Origin: Ruminococcus sp. UBA7477
GTDB lineage: Bacteria; Bacillota; Clostridia; Oscillospirales; Ruminococcaceae
Length of the DNA: 21,873 nucleotides
Direction: 5' to 3'
Assembly: GCA_002479715.1 (NCBI GenBank)
Contig: DLOT01000006.1
Span: forward strand, 72,312-94,184
The notes under the pieces are model-generated. The model was not told the origin of the DNA, made no database searches, and saw only the letters and a program-made list of their open reading frames with translations. Shown piece after piece: positions 14,346 to 21,873 of the stretch; within the stretch, counting starts at the first letter, position 1; each line of letters starts with the position of its first letter. The translations under genes were made by a program, and so were the position numbers.

Positions 14346-16022
14346 TTACTTGTTCTTCATACGCTTCTTAGCAATAAGCGTTACGCCCGCGCCGAAAACC
14401 ATAATTCCGCCTGCGGTATAGAATATCTTGGTTCCGATTCCGCCTGTCTGCGGGAGGTTGGAGGATTTTGAGTTAACGATCTGTGCCGCAACAGTACCAG
14501 CCGTAAGATCGCCTGCCTGAGCAGCAGCACCATCAACAGTTATTTCCAAACCGGTCAAAGCCGCACTGGCATCAAAGTCATTCCACGCCTGTCCGTTTGC
14601 AGTCTGGGCAGTTATAATGATCGGGATCTCCTTATTGGGAGCGCTCTCATAGCCTGAGTTCGGGTTTTTGGTTTCAACCAAAGTATAATTTCCGTCCTCA
14701 AGTCCGGGAATGCTTACTTGACCGTCTACGCTTGTTTTGAATACCTTAGCGTTTGCGATATCCGTTTCCCAAGTTAATGTCTTATTGGCTGCATTGTAGT
14801 TATAGTATTTGCCTGCTTCGTTTTTCAGAACGAACTCAACATTCGCAAGCTTTACAGTGTTATCGACCGCATCTACCTTTGTAACATCCAGCTGATATGT
14901 AAACACGATTACCTTGTCCTCGGGAGTGTTACCCTCGCTGTAATCCTCGTCCTCATCTCCGTCGTCCGGGCTGCCGGGAGTCTTATCGGCATCGCCGCTG
15001 AAGTTGGGGTTGTTTGAGTATTGAAGCAGAGCGCCGTTTACATTTCCGTCAAGGCCGATCACTGCATTATCGTTAAGCTTTGCAGTATACTCAACTGTTA
15101 CCTTTGTTATGTTGTTAACGCCGCAGGCCTTAAGATCGTCAACAATGACCTCGAAGCCGCCTGCAGTTGTATCTACTTCAAATTGAGCAGCAGCCAGCTC
15201 TTTTGTCGTGTCGCCGATAACAGTAACAACAACGCTTGTAGCATCAAACGTAAGACCGTCGCAAATGGTGTCAACGAAGGTCAGCTTGTATTTAGACTGA
15301 TAGTCCTTATATGAAGCAGGTATATCAGCATAAAGCTTGAAATTGATATCGTCGCCTATGCTGTAGTCGGCAACATCATTATAATCCGTATTTGCCTCAT
15401 ATTCCTCGCCGGTGTAGTCGATCTCCTCGACCTTCTTTACAAGAGTAGGCGTACCGATCTTCTCCGAGATCTTAATGTTTATAGGAGTATCGTTTGCGAC
15501 CTTGAGCAGATAGGGAGAAACAACACTTTGTTCTTTGTCTGTGGTTATAGTATCGGTGATAAGATAATAGCCCACACCGAGATCTGCCGCAACTGCTGAC
15601 GACATCGTTTTGCTCGGAGTAGCTGCAAGGTTATCTGCAATAATGCCGGCGACCTTCCAAGCCACGCCTTCAGTCTTGCCGATATTGTCAAGGATATTGG
15701 CTACTTCCTGTGCAGAAAAGGCCGGGTCTGCAGCGTCATAAACAACATGGGCAAAATCAGTGGGATAAGCAGCCTTCAGGTCGGCAACAATTCCTGCGGG
15801 ATCAACACCGTTGCCCCAGCCGGAAACCATCAGATTAGTGCCGTTGACCGTTCCTGTAAACACCTCGTACACCTTGTAAGTGTGAGTAGCGGTGTCAACA
15901 TCGTTAGTGATAGTCACACTGCACTCTGTGATAGTGTCAGCCGCAAACACCGTTGTAGCGCACATTGTTGCCGCAATAGCCAGTGCCGCCACAACACAAG
16001 CCATTTTCTTGATTAACTTCAT
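14346..16022 (-). CDS. Major (backbone) pilin, LPQTG-anchored, isopeptide-domain fimbrial protein
   Basis: A 558-residue secreted pilin, the likely shaft subunit. The signal peptide ends near VFA-ADT (cut after about residue 27). The N-terminal pilin domain (about 30-190) ends in NIKISEKIG, where Lys188 is my candidate for the linking lysine of the pilin motif. A second domain (about 195-370) has the YSNNPNFSGD segment common to self-crosslinking pilin domains. A SpaA/Cna-B domain (about 376-520) holds the E-box YTLVETKNPNSGYES with Glu450. The sorting signal is LPQTG at 523-527, then a membrane helix and KKRMKNK. ATG with AAAGGA upstream. It lies directly before its class C sortase. Confidence 0.93.
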   Translation of the reverse strand: MKLIKKMACVVAALAIAATMCATTVFAADTITECSVTITNDVDTATHTYKVYEVFTGTVNGTNLMVSGWGNGVDPAGIVADLKAAYPTDFAHVVYDAADPAFSAQEVANILDNIGKTEGVAWKVAGIIADNLAATPSKTMSSAVAADLGVGYYLITDTITTDKEQSVVSPYLLKVANDTPINIKISEKIGTPTLVKKVEEIDYTGEEYEANTDYNDVADYSIGDDINFKLYADIPASYKDYQSKYKLTFVDTICDGLTFDATSVVVTVIGDTTKELAAAQFEVDTTAGGFEVIVDDLKACGVNNITKVTVEYTAKLNDNAVIGLDGNVNGALLQYSNNPNFSGDADKTPGSPDDGDEDEDYSEGNTPEDKVIVFTYQLDVTKVDAVDNTVKLANVEFVLKNEAGKYYNYNAANKTLTWETDIANAKVFKTSVDGQVSIPGLEDGNYTLVETKNPNSGYESAPNKEIPIIITAQTANGQAWNDFDASAALTGLEITVDGAAAQAGDLTAGTVAAQIVNSKSSNLPQTGGIGTKIFYTAGGIMVFGAGVTLIAKKRMKNK

Positions 16023-16070
16023 AAAAACCGTCCTTTCAACTTGGTTTTAATATTCTTGTATAAATCCGTG

Positions 16071-16364
16071 TTATTCTCCACGGCATTTACCTTTTGAAAT
16101 GCGAAGCGCAACCGCTGCCGCAAGAGCAACCAGCAGACCGAAGATCAAGTAGCCTTCACTGCCGCTGCCGCCGGTCTCCGGCAAAGTAACGGGCTCCGGG
16201 GGCTTTACATTCTCTGACTTATTGCTGACCCCGACCGTCTGCGTGCTCTGCGCCCCGACGCTTTCCTGCGCCAAAGTGTACTCCGGCGAATACTCGGCGT
16301 TTTCAGCTCCTATCGTGTAGTCGATGCCGCCGACGCTGTAGCTTGTTTCCTTGAAGTAGTAATA
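16071..16364 (-). pseudogene. Detached C-terminal part of the giant adhesin (rest of Cna-B domain and LPETG anchor)
   Basis: The minus-strand frame of the adhesin remains open for 97 codons after the TAG at 16365-16367. The first 30 codons (YYYFKETSYSVGG, DYTIGAENAEYS) complete the interrupted Cna-B domain. The next 67 encode a Pro-rich spacer, an LPETGG sorting signal, a hydrophobic helix and a basic tail. A TTG at 16274 could in theory start a 67-residue product, but it has no signal peptide and could not be anchored on its own. It is best read as the severed end of the upstream gene. It stops 48 bases before the backbone pilin start. Confidence 0.8.
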
Positions 16365-19300
16365 CTACTCGTTTCCTTCCGAATCCATATACGGCAAGCC
16401 GCTCCATGTGCAGGACTCTCCGGCTTTCAGCTTGACCGAATCCGCACTCGCACCTCTGAGACCACCCTCTAATACTGCATTTGCCAGATCCTCAGCGGAA
16501 ACCGCTGTCAGATCGTCGGGCAAGCCTGTTGCCGTCTTTGTATGAGAACGCATCAGTGTGAAGTTTGCATATGCTGTTTCCTTGTCAGCCGAAGGCAGTG
16601 CCGTCCAGCTCTTGGTCGTGGACACCGTAACAGACTTTGTGTTCTCGATATCAAAGCGCTCAGACATTTTTGTCTGTATATCGCTGATATCAACGCCTGC
16701 GTCCGCAGCAACTCCCTTCAGATTTGAAAGGTAATTATAGAAGCAAACATATATCGGCTCTTTCAGCTGGATATATCCCTCAGGAGCTCTCGACTCGATG
16801 ACCATATAGATGTACCAGTAGTTTACGTCATCGGAGGTATCTGAAGGCGTATCCTTTTTATCTGTATAATAGTAGTTAAGCTTGAGGTTATACTCAGCGC
16901 TGTTCGTTTCTATGGTTTCAGCACCGCTGCTGTCAAGCAGACTCCAGATCTCTTCGTCGGTCATATTCTCAAGGGTAGTCTTTCCAAGATCGTTCCATTG
17001 ACCGACATCATACCAACGGGTTTCCGCATTCCAGTTAAGACCTGTAGCATACTCCCACTTTTTCGTGTAGCTGTTGTATCTGGCAAGCTTGAAGCCTGCG
17101 TCAAGAAGCATATTTCCGTTGACCGAATCAGTCTTTCTTAACGAAACCGCAATATCCGCTCTTGCCGAAGCGCTTGAATAGTCGCTGAGTTCAATGACAT
17201 CGCTGCAAGTCGAGCTTGCGTTTTCCACGGCGACCGAATCAACGTTTATCGTGTTGCTTACGCCCACACTGCCGTTCTTTGTTCCGTCCCTGTGGACCAC
17301 ATACTTATACTCAATGATCAGCGGTGTTTCATCAGGAACCTTGAAATCAAGCTTGGCTGCATAATCGTGAACCTTGACAGTAGCACTCATATCAAAATCA
17401 CATTCGCCGTTGTAATCCAGCTCTAGCTGTTTTATTCCTGCATATCCACTGAGGGTCAGCTTATATTTTCCGTTGCTGTCAAACTCAAATTCGCCTTTTT
17501 GTACATCTCCGTTTGTGCTATTTTTAAAGTAATACTGCGTTTTCGCATTTGCCGGTCCGCTTAGGGTAAACTCATACTCAGCAGTAGGATCAAGCTCGCC
17601 GGAAAAATCAAAGATCTGCTTCGACCACCATTGTGCTTTTTCACTGTACCCTTTTGTCCAGTCTGTATACGGATTGACTATGGCTGCCGGCTTGTTGTCA
17701 AATTTATACACAAAATCGGTAACCTCTTCGCCCTGATGATTCGCTGCGTCGGCGACGTACTTATAGAGCTTGATGGAGCTGAGATCTACATTTACCGCGC
17801 CTTTATCCGCGCCTTCTGTGACAAGCGTATCAAACAGCGAAACATAATCTCCGTCCGCCAGATTGGCGCTGTCGAGGTTGAATGTGACCGTATACTGGGC
17901 TATTCCGCTTCCCTTTTGCATTGTTTTGTTGATCACTGACGCCCTGTCAGGAGTGATAACAGTAACGACCTCCGACGGTTTGAAGCCCGATCCCGGCTGA
18001 ACAATACTGTTTTTCATAGAGACCTTACCGTCGGAAGATGCTTTAAGAAGCTCCTTGTAGTCGGTTTCAGTCATGTATGTGTTGTAATAAATTGTACGGG
18101 TGCCGCTTTCTGTAGTTCCTGCAATGTTGAAAGTTATTGTGCCGGTATTCGCATCATAGCTGTAATCATGACCGCTAGAATGAGGAATAACCACCGCATA
18201 ACTGTTGTAAGCACTGGAGAAAGCAATCGCCGGAAGCTTGATCATTTCATCTGCGCCCCACGACTGATGATACGTCAGCTTGTTCGCATCGACGTCAGCC
18301 TCATAAAGCTTCATTCCGCTTGGCAGAGTATCCGTAAAGGTAAACAACTGCTGCTTGCTGTAATAGCTTTCGTCCAAAACGACCGCCCATCTGAACAAAT
18401 AACAAGGCTCGCCGTTTATTTCGATCTTTTCGATCTGATTGATAGGCTTTGAAACCGTTCCGGCATGATCTGTCAAAACGCTTCCGTTTGCCGGGTCGTA
18501 TCCGCCGTATTTCACATAAGGGATCTCATTCTGAACCGTGTAACTGAACGAATCGGGGGCAATACTGTCGTCATAGCCCAAAGTTGCTTTATTGGTAAAA
18601 CTAATGTCAACATTTTCGTTAGTCTTGAATGCCGAAATATCCACAGCAGCATCGTATTCGATCTCGACCCCGGCGACATCCTTCATCAGCGTATCGTCCG
18701 TAAACTGGCAGGTCCATTGCTTCAAATCAATATCGGTGCTTAAAACATAGCTTCCTGCCGGCATTTCAGTCCAGTTACCGTAGACCGTCGCGATCGTTCC
18801 GTCAGGGTTCATACCCACCGACATAGTCTGGTACTTTACCCTGAAGTTGCTCAGCGACAGTAAGCTTGCGTTAGCGTCGCCGATCGTCATAGTATCGCTG
18901 ACAGTCTCGCCGAGCAAGCTGCCGTTTTCTACATTATAAGTAACCTTCCAGGGAATTGTTATAAACGTATTGCCGTTTGAATCGGTGTTTTCTGTTATAG
19001 CGTTGTGACTTTTGTTTTTATCGAGCTTGCGGTTATATGTCACAGTGACGTCATCCGAATCCACGACAACTCCGTCCTTGGAAACTCCGACCTTATTATT
19101 TACGGGCTTGCTGCTTTCGGTTTCCGGATCCATCTCCACCTTAGTAGCATAGGTGATGACAACCTCTGTTGCGCCGTTAGTTCCCGAGATCACGCCGTCC
19201 GCTCCAAGGCTTCCTGCGCTTATACTAACGTTATCGGCTGTACTCAGCAGCGAGTCTGTCACCTTGTAGCCGTCAAGCGTCGGGATATTCTGCGGATCGT

Positions 19301-20792
19301 TGTTTCTGATAGTAACAGTCCACTGGATATAACCCGAGCCGTGTACAGCCGAGCCTGTTTTGCTGACGCTTACCGCCTTCAGAACAGTCGCATTGGCGCT
19401 CTTATCCGGGTTATAAGGATTATTCTTGTAATCTCCGTAAGCATTGACGGTGTTCTGATAATCCGCGTCGGTGCTTGCGGTCGTTTTATATGTTATTTCA
19501 GTATTTCCGCTGAGAGTTCCGTTCAGTGTAAGCTTTTTGTTCGCGGCGTCCAGCTCATATGTCAAGCCGCCGCCGACTGTCAGATCTCCGTTAGAAAGCT
19601 TTGCAAACGCCTCGTCCGTCAAGACCAGATCTTTCAGCTCGTAGCTGAACCCTTCCTTAGCGGAAAGAGAGATCTTCCAGGTGATCTCGTCGGATTTATC
19701 CCCGCTGCCAGCAGCTCCCGATTTTTCCATTGTAACATACGCCGGGAGAGTAGCGGTTCCCGTCACAGGCTCGGTATCAACCTCGATCGGCTGTGTTTGA
19801 CCCTCCTGCAAAGGCGGAGCCGTCAGCGAAGCGGTATTTTTGTTCGTTCCGCCGCCTTTAAGAATATCAGACTGTGAGACCTGCGAAAAATCAACTTTCG
19901 TGCTGTAAGTCAACGTGAGCGGAGAAGAAGATGAAGAGCCGTTCAGTGTAACCTTTCCGTCGGTCACTGTTGCCGCAACATCAGCCCCCGCGGAGTCCTT
20001 AACGGTCACTGTCGAGCCAGCCAAAATGTTGCTGTCAGTGATACCCAGACCGTTCAGATCCTCACTCATCGGATTATAGACCTTCAATGTCCATAGGATC
20101 GTTCCGTCGTCCTGAAGCTTGCCCTCTTTTTGGAGATTTACCTTCTTAACGTCAAAATTTACCTTCACCGGAACATTGCCTATGTTAACTTCAACCTTGT
20201 CATTGTTGTCATCGCTTGCTCGCGTAACGGAGCATCCCATTTCGATATTTCCGGTAATCTGCTCGTTTCTGAGGTGATCATTTCCGTCCAAAAATTCCGA
20301 ACTGAAGGTGATCGTTATGAGACCTGTTTCGCTTATCGTATATGCGCCTTTGTAGACTGATCCGATTATAGAAACTTCTCCGCTTCGGGAGTCCTCGCCG
20401 ACAATGATATTTTCGGGAAGCTGATATGTTATACTATTGCCTTCCTCAATAAAGCCCGGGTTCAACTTATACTGAATGACCAGTTCGCCGTCAACACTGT
20501 CGGGATTATCGCCCTGCTGATCACTTTTTCTGAAAAATGCATTGGTGATCTTAGAGCCGAAGTCATAATCTCCCGAGCCGCTGTCGCCAGCCTCTCCCGA
20601 TGCTTTGGTCTGTGAGATACCGGAAACCTCCCCTAAGGTATCGGGGTCAGTAGCACTTATTGCCGGCTTGATAAGGCTGCCGACAACCGAAAGCATCACC
20701 ACCGCTGACATCAAAACAGCAAGCACTCTGAATTTTTTACGTGAATTTTTCATGCTTATGTAGCTTTGAATTTTTCGTCCGATATTCAGCAC
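16365..20792 (-). CDS. Giant multi-domain adhesin (putative pilus tip protein), frame cut by in-frame TAG
   Basis: As read, a 1475-residue exported protein. The signal peptide is long (about 1-47, ending KPAISA). The body is a series of immunoglobulin-like adhesion domains, each marked by a W-containing strand: ILWTLKVYNP, EITWKISLSA, IQWTVTIRNN, ITIPWKVTYN, LFRWAVVLDE, AQYTVTFNLD. A SpaA-type domain spans about 1212-1385 (VSLRKTDSVNG, then E-box-like ESRAPEGYIQL near 1333). A last Cna-B domain starts near 1386 and is cut after SEGNE by TAG. The wall anchor lies in frame beyond the stop. The uninterrupted gene would have about 1573 residues. The start is GTG, with AAGGGAGGG upstream. Large size and position before the backbone pilin suggest a tip adhesin. 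Confidence 0.85.
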   Translation of the reverse strand: MLNIGRKIQSYISMKNSRKKFRVLAVLMSAVVMLSVVGSLIKPAISATDPDTLGEVSGISQTKASGEAGDSGSGDYDFGSKITNAFFRKSDQQGDNPDSVDGELVIQYKLNPGFIEEGNSITYQLPENIIVGEDSRSGEVSIIGSVYKGAYTISETGLITITFSSEFLDGNDHLRNEQITGNIEMGCSVTRASDDNNDKVEVNIGNVPVKVNFDVKKVNLQKEGKLQDDGTILWTLKVYNPMSEDLNGLGITDSNILAGSTVTVKDSAGADVAATVTDGKVTLNGSSSSSPLTLTYSTKVDFSQVSQSDILKGGGTNKNTASLTAPPLQEGQTQPIEVDTEPVTGTATLPAYVTMEKSGAAGSGDKSDEITWKISLSAKEGFSYELKDLVLTDEAFAKLSNGDLTVGGGLTYELDAANKKLTLNGTLSGNTEITYKTTASTDADYQNTVNAYGDYKNNPYNPDKSANATVLKAVSVSKTGSAVHGSGYIQWTVTIRNNDPQNIPTLDGYKVTDSLLSTADNVSISAGSLGADGVISGTNGATEVVITYATKVEMDPETESSKPVNNKVGVSKDGVVVDSDDVTVTYNRKLDKNKSHNAITENTDSNGNTFITIPWKVTYNVENGSLLGETVSDTMTIGDANASLLSLSNFRVKYQTMSVGMNPDGTIATVYGNWTEMPAGSYVLSTDIDLKQWTCQFTDDTLMKDVAGVEIEYDAAVDISAFKTNENVDISFTNKATLGYDDSIAPDSFSYTVQNEIPYVKYGGYDPANGSVLTDHAGTVSKPINQIEKIEINGEPCYLFRWAVVLDESYYSKQQLFTFTDTLPSGMKLYEADVDANKLTYHQSWGADEMIKLPAIAFSSAYNSYAVVIPHSSGHDYSYDANTGTITFNIAGTTESGTRTIYYNTYMTETDYKELLKASSDGKVSMKNSIVQPGSGFKPSEVVTVITPDRASVINKTMQKGSGIAQYTVTFNLDSANLADGDYVSLFDTLVTEGADKGAVNVDLSSIKLYKYVADAANHQGEEVTDFVYKFDNKPAAIVNPYTDWTKGYSEKAQWWSKQIFDFSGELDPTAEYEFTLSGPANAKTQYYFKNSTNGDVQKGEFEFDSNGKYKLTLSGYAGIKQLELDYNGECDFDMSATVKVHDYAAKLDFKVPDETPLIIEYKYVVHRDGTKNGSVGVSNTINVDSVAVENASSTCSDVIELSDYSSASARADIAVSLRKTDSVNGNMLLDAGFKLARYNSYTKKWEYATGLNWNAETRWYDVGQWNDLGKTTLENMTDEEIWSLLDSSGAETIETNSAEYNLKLNYYYTDKKDTPSDTSDDVNYWYIYMVIESRAPEGYIQLKEPIYVCFYNYLSNLKGVAADAGVDISDIQTKMSERFDIENTKSVTVSTTKSWTALPSADKETAYANFTLMRSHTKTATGLPDDLTAVSAEDLANAVLEGGLRGASADSVKLKAGESCTWSGLPYMDSEGNE

Positions 20793-20827
20793 AAAAAATC
20801 CCTCCCTTAAAAATAGTATATTTCACT

Positions 20828-21403
20828 TTAGAAAAGCTCAATTTCTTTAAGCGGCCACACTCTAAGAACGACCCGACCGACGACCGCTTCCTCGGAGATG
20901 CATCCGATGGTAGTTGAACGGCTGTCGATAGAGGTCTCTCTGTTATCGCCCATTACAAAAATCTTCTCATCCGGAACCTGATACGGCATATCCAGATCGC
21001 ATTCGCCCAGTGCCTTGGTCTGAAGATAAGGCTCGTCCAGCTTCTCACCGTTGACGAACACATTTCCTTCAGGGTCTATGTATATAAGATCGCCCGAAAC
21101 GGCGATAACTCTCTTTATCAGTATCTTATTGTTGTAATAAAAAGCCACAACGTCGCCCTGCTCAAAGTCGCCCGTCTTTCTGCAAACGACAAGCTGGTCG
21201 TTTTGCAAAGTCGGTGCCATACTCGAGCCTGTTACTCTGAGCACAGGAAGAAACAGCAGCGAGATCAACACTGCAAGAGCCGCAACGACGACCAAAGAGG
21301 ATACCGTGCTGACCAGAAGGCGCCTGTACTCCGCCTTACCCTTTGATCTTCTCAGCTCTCCGCCGAGCTGCTCGGCGTCAGGAAAACGCGAGAGATCACT
21401 CAT
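20828..21403 (-). CDS. Type I signal peptidase (S26 family) of the pilus operon
   Basis: A 191-residue membrane serine peptidase with one helix (about 30-53). The catalytic dyad is present: Ser61 in GSSMAPTL and Lys97 in KILIKRVIA. The later box GDNRETSIDSR also fits active enzymes. It should cleave signal peptides on the outer face of the membrane. Signal-peptidase homologues are known parts of streptococcal pilus loci (SipA/LepA), where some act as assembly factors without a catalytic dyad; here the dyad is intact. Its ATG overlaps the stop of the coiled-coil gene by eight bases, and it lies 35 bases before the adhesin, so it is part of the pilus operon. Confidence 0.93.
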   Translation of the reverse strand: MSDLSRFPDAEQLGGELRRSKGKAEYRRLLVSTVSSLVVVAALAVLISLLFLPVLRVTGSSMAPTLQNDQLVVCRKTGDFEQGDVVAFYYNNKILIKRVIAVSGDLIYIDPEGNVFVNGEKLDEPYLQTKALGECDLDMPYQVPDEKIFVMGDNRETSIDSRSTTIGCISEEAVVGRVVLRVWPLKEIELF

Positions 21404-21635
21404 TTTCAGCCACCTCTACGCCGGCTTCGGGAAGACTTCCTCCGCAAAGCTTCGCGACTCCCGCCGCGGTTCTCCTTATTATACCGCTAAGCTCCTCACT
21501 GACTTTTTTTGCCTCGGAAAGATTATCCCTAAGCTCACGGTTTTCCTGCTCCAGCTTGTCCGCTTCCTCTCGGAGCGCCAAAAGCAGCTCGAGCAGCTGA
21601 ACTCTGCTGAGCTTTTTCAGTTCGGAGTCTGTCAT
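21396..21635 (-). CDS. Small coiled-coil protein of unknown function, first gene of the pilus operon
   Basis: A 79-residue soluble protein beginning MTDSELKKLSRVQLLELLLA. A heptad-rich charged helix at about 18-55 should form a coiled coil. It is followed by a short tail, GIIRRTAAGVAKLCGG, and an acidic end. There is no signal peptide or membrane helix. I recall similar small proteins beside signal peptidase genes in other Clostridia, but no known role. The frame is open to 21686, but the ATG at 21635 gives the natural N terminus; its ribosome site (GGGAATTGTGAAA) is weak. It overlaps the signal peptidase by eight bases and is the first gene after the promoter, so it may act in pilus export or regulation. 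That is inference. Confidence 0.75.
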   Translation of the reverse strand: MTDSELKKLSRVQLLELLLALREEADKLEQENRELRDNLSEAKKVSEELSGIIRRTAAGVAKLCGGSLPEAGVEVAENE

Positions 21636-21725
21636 TTTCACAATTCCCAAGCTGACCCACTGACTTTGATTTGCAGACACAACCAAAAACTGGGCGCAAT
21701 TTTCCTTTCTACAGTCGTTTAGCTT

Positions 21726-21754
21726 ATTATACCACCAAAGCTTGTTGTTGTCAA
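21726..21754 (-). promoter_or_regulatory. Consensus sigma-A promoter of the pilus operon
   Basis: On the minus strand TTGACA (21749-21754) and TATAAT (21726-21731) are both perfect, with a 17-base spacer and a TGG extended -10. The leader is about 85 bases. Around it, TTTAGCTT (21718-21725) and AAGCTAAA (21753-21760) form an 8-bp inverted repeat, and AAGCTTGTT occurs at 21738-21746 and again at 21761-21769. These may be regulator sites. The rest, to 21873, is AT-rich with no gene that I can see. Confidence 0.85.
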
Positions 21755-21873
21755 GCTAAAAAGCTTGTTATATTTTTGAATTATTATGCTTTATGCCTAA
21801 ATCTTAAACGTTTTCAGAGATTAATTATAATAAAGTCACAAAAATTATAACAAAGCGGTTACAAAAAGCGGCT

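Noticed and set aside
16071..16274. A 67-codon frame with a TTG start and an LPETGG signal, as a separate small gene
   Set aside because: It is in the same frame as the adhesin, has no signal peptide and no good ribosome site, and together with the 30 preceding codons it completes the interrupted Cna-B domain. It is the severed end of the adhesin.
16365..16367. TAG reassigned to an amino acid in this organism
   Set aside because: The MATE gene and the second sortase end at TAG in sensible places, the MATE stop just before a terminator. TAG is therefore an ordinary stop here.
19005..19877. A 290-codon plus-strand frame opposite the adhesin gene
   Set aside because: No ribosome site or domain, and several similar open frames lie opposite the same gene, as expected from its codon use.
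16365..20792. Repeated W-strand motifs in the adhesin as a DNA-level tandem repeat
   Set aside because: The domains share a protein pattern but their sequences have diverged strongly. I see no repeated DNA blocks likely to recombine.
21803..21831. A possible divergent plus-strand promoter at the right edge (CTTAAA, 17 bases, TATAAT)
   Set aside because: The -35 box is poor, the region is AT-rich enough to give TATAAT by chance, and the gene it might serve is outside the window.

Overview
The window looks like chromosome from a Gram-positive, moderate-GC member of the Clostridia, most likely a Ruminococcus/Oscillospiraceae-type gut bacterium. The evidence is strong AGGAGG-type ribosome binding sites, near-consensus sigma-A promoters with extended -10 boxes, frequent GTG/TTG starts, a lipobox-bearing binding protein and a sortase/LPXTG pilus locus. 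The genus is inferred from style and gene families, not from a marker gene. I saw no rRNA, tRNA, CRISPR array, insertion sequence or phage gene, and no gene-free stretch over 300 bases.

Left part, 1-6300. An HD-domain dGTPase-like gene overlaps by four bases a GNAT acetyltransferase fused to an ACT-like domain. A lone type IV pilin-like gene follows with its own promoter and terminator. Next is a divergent pair: a PfkB sugar kinase resembling fructoselysine 6-kinase (minus strand), and a three-gene polar amino acid ABC transporter (plus strand). Each promoter of the pair has a perfect inverted repeat on its -10 box. The transporter's binding protein has the two halves of its fold in swapped order, which looks like a circular permutation at the hinge.

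Middle part, 6298-11646. A thioredoxin-like gene and a large M16C zinc peptidase form a minus-strand operon. A MATE efflux gene diverges from them on the plus strand. A cytidine deaminase gene lies on the minus strand at the downstream end of the pilus cluster.

Right part, 11685-21754. This is a complete-looking sortase-dependent pilus operon on the minus strand, driven by a consensus promoter at 21726-21754. In transcription order it encodes a small coiled-coil protein, a type I signal peptidase, a giant multi-domain adhesin (putative tip protein), the LPQTG backbone pilin, a class C sortase (pilin polymerase), a smaller VPQTG pilin (putative base or accessory), and a second sortase. The reading is that the peptidase helps export the subunits, the class C sortase polymerises the backbone, and the second sortase may attach the fibre to the wall. 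The adhesin frame is cut by an in-frame TAG 98 codons before its natural end. The rest of its last Cna-B domain and its LPETG anchor lie beyond that stop, so as read the adhesin would be secreted without a wall anchor unless the stop is a sequencing error, a reversible mutation or is read through.
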